From: Culex pipiens pallens
Lineage: Eukaryota; Arthropoda; Insecta; Diptera; Culicidae
Direction of reading: 5' to 3'
Length of the DNA stretch: 64,000 nucleotides
Assembly: GCF_016801865.2 (NCBI RefSeq)
Contig: NC_068938.1
Coordinates: 11,758,160-11,822,159 of the forward strand
Part shown: in pieces, positions 11,533 through 22,925 of the stretch
How positions within the stretch are numbered: the stretch's first letter is position 1
How the letters are laid out: every line of letters begins with the position of its first letter
Position numbers and translations under genes: made by a program
Notes under the pieces: model-generated
Told to the model about the DNA's origin: nothing
The model's database searches: none
What the model saw: only the letters and a program-made list of their open reading frames with translations

Positions 11533-12122
11533 TTTCAACTTTTCAACTTTTTAACTTTTCAACTTTTCAACTTTTCAACTTTTCAACTTTTCAACTTTTC
11601 AACTTTTCAACTTTTCAACTTTTCAACTTTTCAACTTTTCAACTTTTCAACTTTTCAACTTTTCAACTTTTTAACTTTTTAACTTTTCAACTTTTCAACT
11701 TTTCAACTTTTCAACTTTTCAACTTTTCAACTTTTCAACTTTTCAACTTTTCAACTTTTCAACTTTTCAACTTTTCAACTTTTCAACTTTTCAACTTTTC
11801 AACTTTTCAACTTTTCAACTTTTCAACTTTTCAACTTTTCAACTTTTCAACTTTTCAACTTTTCAACTTTTCAACTTTTCAACTTTTCAACTTTTCAACT
11901 TTTCAACTTTTCAACTTTTCAAATTCTCAACATTTCAACTTTTCAACTTTTCAACTTTTCAACTTTTCAACTTTTCAACTTTTCAACTGCTCAACTTTTC
12001 AACTTTTCAACTTTTCAACTGCTCAACTTTTCAACTTTTCAACTTTTCAACTTCTCAACATTTCAACTTTTCAACTTTTCAACTTTTCAGCTTTTCAACT
12101 TTTCAACTTTTCAACTTTTCAA
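11533..12122 (+). repeat. (CAACTTTT)n satellite, 8-bp unit
   Basis: About 74 units with few variants (TTAACTTT, CAACTGCT, CAACATTT), more variable toward the right end. The unit is the reverse complement of the AGTTGAAA unit at 13449-13945. The long open frame reads as FSTFQLFN repeats and is an artefact. Confidence 0.95.
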
Positions 12123-12994
12123 TTATTTAACTTTTGAGCTTTTCTTTACATTTTTTTTAATCCTATAACTGGAATCAATAATTCAAAACCCGTCCAATAA
12201 ACATAATAATCACCTTCCAGATATTGCACATTCTCCATAAAAGCTAGTGCATTACCCGCATCCGATTGTAATCTGTTACGCGGCGTGTGCGCACTATATT
12301 AGACCTGTGATCAACCTCTCTGCCCCACTTCAACCTGCTTCAGAACACTGCACCAGCGCAGCGCCATCTGCCGTGAGTATCAGCTACCTGCACACGTCCA
12401 GGAAATAAATCATGAAATCTAATAAAATAAGTTTTTGTCATAATTTGAATAATAGATTTGCCGTACGCAGAGGCCATTTTTCTGACGGTGATCGCAAAAG
12501 TGGCTAATTTGCATTTTTTTTAATTTTGTTTTATAAATTTAAATTTAAATTCCAGTTTTCACGAAATTTAAGTTTTTGGAAGATTTTAAATAAAATCTAA
12601 ACTTTTTATTCAACTGGTTTGGACAACACGGCCTAGCCACCATGTTCAGTCTGAGACCAATAAAAGTGAGAATGAGTTATTTATGGACACTGGTGCAATA
12701 TTATGCTGCCGTAGCCGCTGTGTGTGTGTGTGTGCACCGCCGGGCGCCATTTATTGCATTTTATGAAAAAGACTCCCCTCCAAGAGGGGGAAAGGGAAGT
12801 CTGGTGGGTTATCCGTTTTTAAACCGGGAGCCAGAGACTAGGAAGCTCGAAAAGGTGATTGCACCGAGCTGCATTTATTATGAAAAACAGCAGGTCAAAA
12901 TTATCTATTGCAATTGGATTATTTATGCCGTGAACTGCTTCTCCGGTTTTATGAATTGGTGAGCAGACATTTTGGAAAATGGAAGCCAAATTTG
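12123..12994. other. Unique spacer between complementary satellites
   Basis: Non-coding, with a short (TG)n run near 12718-12734. It lies between (CAACTTTT)n and its inverted relatives, so it would be the loop if the two arrays paired. Confidence 0.5.
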
Positions 12995-13448
12995 AAAGTT
13001 GAAAAGTTGAAAAGTTGAAAACATGAAAACATGAAAACATGAAAACATGAAAACATGACAACATGAAAACATGAAAACATGAAAACATGAAAACATGAAA
13101 ACATGAAAACATGAAAACATGAAAACTTGAAAACATGAAAACATGAAAACATGAAAACATGAAAACATGAAAACATGAAAACATGAAAACATGAAAACAT
13201 AAAAACATAAAAACATGAAAACATGAAAACATGAAAACATGAAAACATGAAAACATGAAAACATGAAAACATGAAAACATGAAAACATGAAAACATGAAA
13301 ACATGAAAACATGAAAACATGAAAACATGAAAACATGAAAACATGAAAACATGAAAACATGAAAACATGAAAACATGAAAACATGAAAACATGAAAACAT
13401 GAAAACATGAAAACATGAAAACATGAAAACATGAAAACATGAAAATAT
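12995..13448 (+). repeat. (ACATGAAA)n satellite, 8-bp unit
   Basis: Three AGTTGAAA units come first (12995-13019), then about 53 nearly perfect ACATGAAA units. The two units differ at two adjacent positions, which suggests one arose from the other and spread locally. Confidence 0.95.
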
Positions 13449-13945
13449 GAAAAGTTGAAAAGTTGAAAAGTTGAAAAGTTGAAAAGTTGAAAAGTTGAAA
13501 AGTTGAAAAGTTGAAAAGTTGAAAAGTTGAAAAGTTGAAAAGTTGAAAAGTTGAAAAGTTGAAAAGTTGAAAAGTTGAAAAGTTGAAAAGTTGAAAAGTT
13601 GAAAAGTTGAAAAGTTGAAAAGTTGAAAAGTTGAAAAGTTGAAAAGTTGAAAAGTTGAAAAGTTGAAAAGTTGAAAAGTTGAAAAGTTGAAAAGTTGAAA
13701 AGTTGAAAAGTTGAAAAGTTGAAAAGTTGAAAAGTTGAAAAGTTGAAAAGTTGAAAAGTTGAAAAGTTGAAAAGTTGAAAAGTTGAAAAGTTGAAAAGTT
13801 GAAAAGTTGAAAAGTTGAAAAGTTGAAAAGTTGAAAAGTTGAAAAGTTGAAAAGCTGAAAAGTTGAAAAGTTGAAAAGTTGAAAAGTTGAAAAGTTGAAA
13901 AGTTGAAATGTTTAAAAGTTGAAAAGTTGAAATGTTTAAAAGTTG
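13449..13945 (+). repeat. (AGTTGAAA)n satellite, 8-bp unit
   Basis: About 60 near-perfect units directly abut the ACATGAAA block. On the opposite strand this is the same repeat as 11533-12122, so the two arrays are inverted with respect to each other, about 1.3 kb apart. Confidence 0.95.
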
Positions 13946-13987
13946 AGAGTCAAGCGTTGAGAACTTCAACTCTTATACTCTCATAAG

Positions 13988-14461
13988 CAAGCTTTCCCAT
14001 GCGCCAGTGCCAACGCACACCGCGGGTTTGGTTTTCTAGCTTCGGTACGTGCCTGAACCCATTTGTGTATTGGTATCTTGGTACATCGTACCAGCGCACC
14101 ACGACACTCTCGGCTCGCCCCATCGGTTTTGTGTCTGGCACTCACCCATGGTATGAACCCAGCGTGCCGTGGTACGCGCCGTGGTATTGAACCCGTTTTG
14201 TACCGCCAGCGCGTACCACGGCACGTACCTCGGCTCGTATCGAGTGAAGTTCCTTGGCTCATACACCGGGTTCATGCCATGGGTGAGTGCCAGACACAAA
14301 ACCGACGCGGCGAACCGAGAGTGTCGTGGTGCGCTGGTACGATGAACCAAAATACCCTCGGTTCGTGTGAGTCGGGTACGGGTGTAAACCGAACAAAGCA
14401 GGCGCAAAGCAAACCCGAGGTGCAAGTGAACCGCGTGTACCGCACGGTGCAGGGAAGCTTG
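13988..14461 (+). mobile_element. hAT-like MITE with candidate 8-bp target duplication
   Basis: The inverted ends are CAAGCTTTCCC and GGGAAGCTTG. The flanking 8-mer CTCATAAG occurs at 13980-13987 and again at 14462-14469. An 8-bp duplication is the hallmark of hAT elements. It is 474 bp, GC-rich compared with its surroundings, and made of internal inverted pairs (GTCGTGGTGCGCTGGTACGA-like words on both strands). No transposase. Caution: complementary words also extend outside the ends (TCAACTCTTAT to the left, ATAAGAGTTGA to the right), so the true ends could lie further out. It sits between two satellites. Confidence 0.7.
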
Positions 14462-14479
14462 CTCATAAGAGTTGATAAT

Positions 14480-15073
14480 TGAGAAGTGAGAATTGACAAT
14501 TGAAAATGGAGAATTGAGAATTGAGGGTTGAAAATTGAAAATTGAGAATTGAGAGTGAAAAATTGAGAATTGAAAATTAAGAATTGTGAATCGAAAATTG
14601 GGAATTGAGAATTGAGAATTGAGAATTGAGAATTGAGAATTGAGAATTGAGAATTGAGAATTTAGAATTGAGAATTGAGAATTGAGAATTGAGAATTGAG
14701 AATTGAGAATTGAGAATTGAGAATTGAGAATTGAGAATTGAGAATTGAGAATTGAGAATTGAGAATTGAGAATTGAGAATTGAGAATTGAGAATTGAGAA
14801 TTGAGAATTGAGAATTGAGAATTGAGAATTGAGAATTGAGAATTGAGAATTGAGAATTGAGAATTGAGAATTGAGAATTGAGAATTGAGAATTGTGAATT
14901 GAGTATTGAGAATTGAGAATTGAGTATTGAGAATTGAGAATTGAGAATTGAGAATTGAGAATTGAGAATTGAGAATTGAGAATTGTGAATTGAGAATTGA
15001 GAATTGAGAATTGAGAATTGAGAATTGAGAATTGAGAATTGAGTATTGAGAATTGAGAATTGAGAATTGAGAA
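14480..15073 (+). repeat. (GAGAATT)n satellite, 7-bp unit
   Basis: Variable units at 14480-14597, then about 68 nearly perfect 7-bp units with occasional GTGAATT or GAGTATT variants. Confidence 0.95.
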
Positions 15074-15235
15074 TTGTGAATTGTGAATTGTGAGTTGTGA
15101 ATTGTGAATTGTGAATTGTGAATTGTGAATTGTGAATTGTGAATTGTGAATTGTGAATTGTGAATTGTGAATTGTGAATTGTGAATTGTGGATTGTGGAT
15201 TGTGAATTGTGACTTATGAATTGAGAATTGAGAAT
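15074..15235 (+). repeat. (GTGAATT)n satellite, 7-bp unit
   Basis: About 20 units of a single-base variant of the preceding GAGAATT unit, homogenised as a separate block, followed by a few decayed GAGAATT units. Confidence 0.93.
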
Positions 15236-17251
15236 TGAGAGTTGAAAATAGCGATTTGGAATTGAAAATTATGAACTGAAAATTGCCAATTTTTAAAACC
15301 AAATGTTGCCAAAACCAAGCTCCAAACATTTCCCACCATTCATTCCGATTCATTAATTCGCTGGTCGATTTCCTGCCTCAATTAATTACGATGTTGCAGA
15401 CTTTTGACAATGGAACCGGGCCCTTTAGCATTCCCCCCTTGCGATAATTTCTGGCTTTTTTGGCTGTCAATGCTAAAACAAACAAACCCGTTCCAGTTTG
15501 TGTACATATCTGCTGGCCTCGCGAGTATGTTTTATGTTAAGGGGCGCGCCTTTTTGGGTGTCGGAATTCCGTTTCATTTCGTGGAAGGGGGCAATTTTGG
15601 CTTTCGAACGTTTAATTTATAAATCATGCGGTAACGGGCGCCAATTGAGCGTGTCCAACGGTTTGATTAATATGCATGGGAATTAGTTTGGGTTTGTTTG
15701 TATGGTTCATTTGCTCAGCGGAATAAAGTTGTTGAAGACCTCTTCTTACTGAATCTCGACATAACTTCTCAACAAGACTAATTCGTATATGAGACTAAAT
15801 CGAATTTCGACGTCCCAAGTCCCAGACAAATTCAATTTGCCAAAATCAACTCCAAGTTTGCGTTTGCTCTGCTGAGAAATCCAACGCCGGAAGCGGAACA
15901 AGAGCGATTTCCGCCGAAACTTTGCGACAAATTCAATTTCTTCTCCCGGAATCAAAATCGATATTTTCATTCATCCTTGGAAAAATATTTTTTTTTTGCG
16001 CGCGTGACTATAACTTTTCCGAACCCTTAAAAAGAACTGCGCAAAATAAAAACTGATAGAAATTAGTGATATTTTTTTTTGCTGATGCATTGTTTGACTC
16101 CAGAGAAAATCCAGGACAATCGAATCGAAACGAGTTCGGGCCTCAACCGTAACGGAAAGAAGCCGGCAACTTGTATTTAGTTTCGCTTCAAAGTTCTAAT
16201 AAAAGAGGAAGTTTTTGGGGTTTCTTTGTCCCCCTCTCGTTTTTTGATGACAATCAGCGTTGCGATAAGGTTCTCCCCTGGGGGGGACAGAGTTGTCCTC
16301 CGATTTCATTCAGTTTCTTTTTTATTCAATTGCCAAGTTAGGTTTTTTTTCGTTTTCTTTTCTTTTGTGATTTTTTGGGTTAGTGCTTTGTGGAAATGTT
16401 GAGATTCTTTTTATATTTGAAGCAGGAACTTTGAACTAACCAATACTATGAACCCTTTTGTCTGTGCAACCCAATTTATCTAATTTATCCACTTGACTAA
16501 ATACCATAAATGATTCCGCTACTCCAAATTGATAATGAACGTTCTCGAGAGCAAAGTGAAGCTGAAATAATCCTCGATAAATCGTTCGTTTTCCCTTCGC
16601 AACCTCAACCCTTAAAAACTTTGCAAAACCAATCGCACTAAAGTGGAAAAACTTTCGTCCTGCATCGATGCAACCATTTTCATCCCCCCCTTCGGGAAAT
16701 CCCAACTGGCAAAAGAAGCTGCAAAATGTTCCCCTCCTTAGCCACCTTTCTCTGAAGGGCCTGCATTCATCTTACTTAGCCCGACCAAGTTTAATTGAAT
16801 TTATTTTCATTTGCCAAAGTTGTTCCGCATCCGCTCGAATGTTTGCGGTATCTTCTTTCCTGTTTTATATATTTTAGTGTGTGTGAGTGTGTTGTGGCTG
16901 ACTGTGGTGCACAAATTTCCCCCAGAAGAAGCACATGCTCGCAAATGTTGCTAAGGTGCTAAAAGGTCCTACAGGAAGCTGGAAAATGGCAATCGTGTGA
17001 GGAGGGAAAAGTTTTTGTTTTTTTTTTCTTTTTCTACTTTGTTCCGAAGTGAACCCGGCTGGCAAGTTTTCCACCATAATTTAAGTGGATTTTGTTACTA
17101 GCCAATAATGGCGAAAGTCTTGCTGTATCTGGTGGTGGCAAAAGTGGAAAGTTCCTTAATGGGAAATGTTTATAACTGTTTTTGGTTAGGATTAGATTCA
17201 ATAGCTAAGGTCACGAAACAATAAGGTAAAGATAATTTTCTGGATTAAATC
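15236..17251. other. Non-coding, mostly unique stretch
   Basis: No gene or defined repeat is recognised. It has several T runs (for example 15990-15997 and 16071-16079) and no long credible open frame. Confidence 0.5.
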
Positions 17252-17660
17252 GCTCTCATCTCTCATCTCTCATCTCTCATCTCTCATCTCTCATCTCTCA
17301 TCTCTCATCTCTCATCTCTCATCTCTCATCTCTCATCTCTCATCTCTCATCTCTCATCTCTCATCTCTCATCTCTCATCTCTCATCTCTCATCTCTCATC
17401 TCTCATCTCTCATCTCTCATCTCTCATCTCTCATCTCTCATCTCTCATCTCTCATCTCTCATCTCTCATCTCTCATCTCTCATCTCTCATCTCTCATCTC
17501 TCATCTCTCATCTCTCATCTCTCATCTCTCATCTCTCATCTCTAATCTCTCATCTCTCATCTCTCATCTCTCATCTCTCATCTCTCATCTCTCATCTCTC
17601 ATCTCTCATCTCTCATCTCTCATCTCTCATCTCTCATCTCTCATCTCTCATTTCTCAAAA
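17252..17660 (+). repeat. (ATCTCTC)n satellite, 7-bp unit
   Basis: About 57 almost perfect pyrimidine-rich units. It abuts the 9-bp array at 17661, and degenerate CTCATTTCT-like words reappear on the far side of that array at 18978-19016. Confidence 0.96.
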
Positions 17661-18977
17661 AGACAAACATGACAAAAAATGTCAAAAATGACAAACATGA
17701 CAAAAAATGTCAAAAATGACAAAAATGACAAAAATGACAAAAATGACAAAAATGACAAAAATGACAAAAATGACAAAAATGACAAAAATGACAAAAATGA
17801 CAAAAATGACAAAAATGACAAAAATGACAAAAATGACAAAAATGACAAAATGACAAAAATGACAAAAATGACAAAAATGACAAAAATGACAAAAATGACA
17901 AAAATGACAAAAATGACAAAAATGACAAAAATGACAAAAATGACAAAAATGACAAAAATGACAAAAATGACAAAAATGACAAAAATGACAAAAAATGACA
18001 AAAATGACAAAAATGACAAAAATGACAAAAATGACAAAAATGACAAAAATGACAAAAATGACAAAAATGACAAAAATGACAAAAATGACAAAAATGACAA
18101 AAATGACAAAAATGACAAAAATGACAAAAATGACAAAAATGACAAAAATGACAAAAATGACAAAAATGACAAAAATGACAAAAATGACAAAAATGACAAA
18201 AATGACAAAAATGACAAAAATGACAAAAATGACAAAAATGACAAAAATGACAAAAATGACAAAAATGACAAAAATGACAAAAATGACAAAAATGACAAAA
18301 ATGACAAAAATGACAAAAATGACAAAAATGACAAAAATGACAAAAATGACAAAAATGACAAAAATGACAAAAATGACAAAAATGACAAAAATGACAAAAA
18401 TGACAAAAATGACAAAAATGACAAAAATGACAAAAATGACAAAAATGACAAAAATGACAAAAATGACAAAAATGACAAAAATGACAAAAATGACAAAAAT
18501 GACAAAAATGACAAAAATGACAAAAATGACAAAAATGACAAAAATGACAAAAATGACAAAAATGACAAACATGACAAAAATGACAAAAATGACAAAAATG
18601 ACAAAAATGACAAAAATGACAAAAATGACAAAAATGACAAAAATGACAAAAATGACAAAAATGACAAAAATGACAAAAATGACAAAAATGACAAAAAAGA
18701 CAAAAATGACAAAAATGACAAAAATGACAAAAATGACAAAAATGACAAAAATGACAAAAATGACAAAAATGACAAAAATGACAAAAATGACAAAAATGAC
18801 AAAAATGACAAAAATGACAAAAATGACAAAAATGACAAACATGACAAAAATGACAAAAATGACAAAAATGACAAAAATGACAAAAATGACAAAAATGACA
18901 AAAATGACAAAAATGACAAAAATGACAAAAATAACAAAAATAACAAAAATAACAAAAATAACAAAAATGACAAAAAA
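17661..18977 (+). repeat. (GACAAAAAT)n satellite, 9-bp unit
   Basis: About 146 units over 1.3 kb with very few changes: isolated AAC, AAG and one-base length variants near 17850 and 17994, and a terminal block of GACAAAAAT changed to AACAAAAAT at 18928-18966. Because the unit is a multiple of three and lacks stop codons, it gives open frames of 359 to 474 codons on both strands (MTK, NDK, SFL, VIF and CHF repeats). These are not genes. Confidence 0.97.
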
Positions 18978-20027
18978 CTCTCATCACTGTAATTACTCAT
19001 TTCTCGTTTCTCATGTTTGTGTTTATACTTATAAAACCAATAACAAACTGAAAGATATTTTTTCACAATCATAACATAAATTAGAACCTAATCACTCAAA
19101 AACGCGTCTGGTTATCAACTTCATGACTCGCTTTTGCAATTAAAGCTCCTAATTAGAAGTGTGATGAGTTTAACTATCACTTAAGGTAATTTTCCATCAT
19201 ACGACACTTGAAAAAAAGATTTTCCACAGCGTTCATAAAATGCTATCACTGCTAATGATGACAAGCTTAATTGGCTCTGCAAACCTTTTCGAAAATTAGC
19301 ACCGGCTTAATGAAGTCGATCTTTGGAGCTGACCAGCAGCGTCAGAACCTAACCAGATTCGAGTGTGCCAACGGTCCAAAATGGATGCTATCATTTCAAT
19401 TAAAATTTTATGAACTACTCTGCGTGAAGCTCTGACTAAGCTCGTAAAAGCCACTGCTCTGGCCCGTGTCGGAATGTTAATTATTCGGGCTCACTTCAAA
19501 AACTCGATTTCAAATCCAACACGAACTATCGTTGTCAGTTAATGAAAGTTCCGCACAAAAAAAAAAACGAGATCCGCGTGTGCAATAATCATTTCACCGC
19601 AGGAGGTGGGAGGGCCGTTCCGCGGAATCAATTATCGGCAACACCTCATAAACCGTGCCATTTGTGAGCATCAATTTGGGAGGCCACACACATTCTGGAT
19701 TGGTTGGCAACCGCGGAACAAACCCACGCCAGAATCGATTTGCTTAAAGCCAACAGTTGCGGTTTGGTTATGAAACAGGCTTTTTTTTTCGCAAATTCTG
19801 ACAATCGCTCACGATTAAATAATAACCGTGAAACAATTGTTTGTGAGCGCTTAATTGATGCAGGCTGGAAAAATTGTTTGGAATGATTTTGCGGTTTGTT
19901 TGGTCAGTGAAATGGATCAATATTGATTTGATAACCAGTTGACATTTGTTCTACTGAAACTTTAATATTTTTTTTTATTTTTTTTAAGTGAAAATAACAT
20001 TTAACTGTGCAAAGAAAAAAAAAACAA
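18978..20027. other. Non-coding stretch
   Basis: The first ~40 bp are decayed 7-bp satellite words. The rest is unique and non-coding. Confidence 0.5.
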
Positions 20028-20348
20028 ATGAGAAATGAGAAATGTGAAATGAGTAATGAGAAATGAGCAATAAGAAATGAGAAATGAGAAAAGAGAAATG
20101 AGAAATGAGAAATGAGAAATGAAAAAAGAGAAATGAGAAATGAGAAATGAGAAACGAGAAATGAGAAATGAGATATGAGAAATGAGAAATGAGAAATGAG
20201 AAATGAGAAATGAGAAATGAGAAATGAGAAATGAGAAATGAGAAATGAGAAATGAGAAATGGGGATTGAAAATCCAGAATTTAGAATCATAAAATTATAA
20301 AATTTAAATTTAAATTGAGAAATGAAAAATGAGTAATGAGAAATGAAA
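20028..20348 (+). repeat. (GAGAAAT)n satellite, 7-bp unit
   Basis: About 33 units to 20262 with several single-base variants, then an interrupted tail to 20348. The opposite strand reads as ISHFSFL repeats and is not a gene. Confidence 0.92.
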
Positions 20349-20990
20349 AATAGAAAAAAAAATCGTCTGTGATCATGCAAAATGCCCCTTAAACAATAAC
20401 AAACACATTTCGCGACAACCTTTACGTAACGGTTCCGCACTAATAAAAGGTCCAACGCAAAAATAATAACAACTTAAAACATACACACAATCGGCTTCCG
20501 GTCTTTTCCGTTCCCTTCATTTTGACTCTGACCACCCAGCAGAATTGGCAAATTTTTCAAACAAAGCTAGCGTAAAGCAGAACTGTCCCACATTTGCCAT
20601 TCTTCACGTTCTGGAGCAAAACGAAACGTAATAATTTCCATTTTCTTCCTCACTTTTTTCTCTATTTTTCATAAAACCAAACGTCACCCAACCGAAATGT
20701 CTCATTTTCGCTTTCATTCGGAACCCTGCTGGTTGGTTGGCCAAGAACGGAAATGCGAATCAAATTTGTCGGGCGCAGGGCGCGCAGAGAAGTGCAACAT
20801 GTCGTGTTGTGTAACTTTTTTTTTGCTGGAAGGGTGAGAGGCGAATTATTGGTTATTTTTGAAATTTTTATTATTTATAAAAATTTTATTTGTTCCAATA
20901 GAAAAAGAAAATAAAAATAAATCTTTGCAGAATTATAAATGACTTTTCTGTTCTGGACGGCGTAAATTTCATTTTTGGTAAATTATTAAA
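20349..20990. other. Non-coding stretch
   Basis: No gene or defined repeat is seen. Confidence 0.5.
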
Positions 20991-21770
20991 TTAAAGTAAT
21001 TGGCAACCCTGGCACTACATTGCACCTCCTAAAAAAAAGTTTTTCAAACAATTCAAGTTGAAATGTTTTACATTTCAATGAAAATGCCTTTCAGAAACCG
21101 TCAAACTATGCATCATTTAAAATGTTTCAAAGAGTTTTCAACTATAATTGAAGATCTGGCAACCCTGTCATGAATTACCGCCACTTAAGGTAGAAAATAG
21201 TGAAATCAAATTAAAACGACTTTCAAAATTAACTAAATCAGTACAGTGAACAAATGTTTGAAATATGATAATTTTGTTAGTCATAATTCTGAATATCTGG
21301 CAACACTTCCCATTACTATCGTCATTTTTAGAGGAAACAATCATACTTTTGAAGGTAAAATAATAAAATTTATGGTTTTTTAATCAGTTTTGGAACCATC
21401 TCAGACAATATATGTAAGATCTTTCCGAATATTCGTTCAGAACTTGAAGAACTGGCAACACTGCCAATGATTTTCGTGATTCATCAACGTTTGAAGGCAA
21501 AATGTTCTAATTCGTGGTTTTTATTCAGCTTTGGAACCGTCTCAGACAGTATTTTGAAGTCCTTTCCGAATTATCGTCAACTTTGAGTATTAGGCAACCC
21601 TGTTGGGAAATATTGTCTTTTCATGGACGATGACAATGATCAAAAAGTCTAATAATTTATAAAGCAAAATATTGAAATTCCCGTCCCAAATGACAAGTCA
21701 AATCAAACCAAGTCAAATTTCAGAAAATTGAATTTTAGGACATTTGTGTCATCTGGCATCACTGTAAAGA
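20991..21770 (+). repeat. Diverged tandem repeat, unit about 140-160 bp
   Basis: The word TGGCAACCCTG or a close relative occurs at 21001, 21157, 21298, 21453, 21592 and 21754. The intervals carry alignable sequence; the best pair is 21380-21450 and 21520-21590, sharing a TTTGGAACCRTCTCAGACA motif and CCTTTCCGAAT. It is an old, degraded tandem array. Confidence 0.6.
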
Positions 21771-21822
21771 AATATCGGTATATGTTTTCGAATCAACAGA
21801 TTTTCAGGTAACAGGTTACTAT

Positions 21823-22917
21823 TAGAGCGTCCAATTTCCCGGGGTCACACAATTCCCGGGAAACGGGAAATTTTCAACAAATTTCCCGGGAATTCCCGGG
21901 AAATTTGATTTGATTTTTTTCAATCGCAGTATTTGGACAGTGAGTAAAATGAATCCATGCTCCAAAACCATAAAATTGCTTTTAAATTTGTCTCTTTGAT
22001 CAGTTTGAGAGAAAATGATAAAGAATAATATTCATAATTAAGTTGAAATGAAAAAAAAGATAATGCAGAATATGTTTTTCATGGTTAATATTTTTCTAGA
22101 ACAAATCTTACTGGTTCGAGCTCATAAATAAATAGACAAGCATTGTATTTACCATAAAAATCTGCTTTTTACTTGAATTATCATTCTTATGCAATCACAA
22201 CTCAATGTTTTCAAATATTTGGAGCCAGTTTTTGAAATATGTCTGCCTTTTTTGGACACCTTTAATGGTAATACGAAGTAGCTTTTTAATGATTTCTTAA
22301 TGATTCAGCCTAATCGATGACTTCGGCTAAAAGAACTGTCATAGCAAAAAAGTTGTTTAGTAGTTTCATATTTAAACTTCTAAACTACAATTTCTCAAAC
22401 ACTTTTAAACAAATTAGCCTAATTCTTCTCTTTGAGATATTTGATGATACAAATCCATTTTTTTCCAATTTGATCATGGTAAACAAAAAAATTTTTTTTG
22501 TTTTTGACGGATAGAGGTACCTTATTTTCAAAACATATAGCAACAATTTTCTTTTAAAAATCTTACCAAAATTATAATAGTTTATTTTCATTCGATAATA
22601 TCGTAAATTTTGTTGCCCAAACAAGATCTATTCGCTATTTCTATAAGTTGTGAATGCTTCACAAATTATTATCATCTGAAATAAACCTTGATATACAATT
22701 TTCAGACGAATCGATAAGTTCAATGAAAACAGTAAATTGATTTTATAAATTAAAATGGAGTTCTCTTATTAATTTATTTAAATTAAAATAATGTACCAAA
22801 AAGATATGAAAATGTATACTTTTACATGAATTTCGGGAAATCGGGAAATATAATTTTTCGGGAAATCCCGGGAATTCCCGGGAAATTTTTTCCCGGGACG
22901 GGAAATTGGACGCTCTA
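21823..22917. mobile_element. Non-autonomous hAT element with perfect 8-bp target duplication
   Basis: The ends are TAGAGCGTCCAATTTCCCG and its complement (22899-22917). The flanks are identical 8-mers, GTTACTAT, at 21815-21822 and 22918-22925. TAGAG-type termini and an 8-bp duplication match the hAT superfamily. Just inside the ends are dense CCCGGGAA/TTCCCGGG palindromes (21835-21900 and 22855-22900), likely transposase subterminal sites. The 1.1-kb interior is AT-rich and has no transposase. Confidence 0.88.
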
Positions 22918-22925
22918 GTTACTAT

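Noticed and set aside
11376..13969. FSTFQLFN and FSCFHVFM repeat 'proteins'
   Set aside because: Translations of 8-bp satellites; three units make a 24-bp stop-free frame.
17648..19074. Open frames of 359-474 codons on both strands
   Set aside because: All are translations of the (GACAAAAAT)n array; no start context, domain or codon signature.
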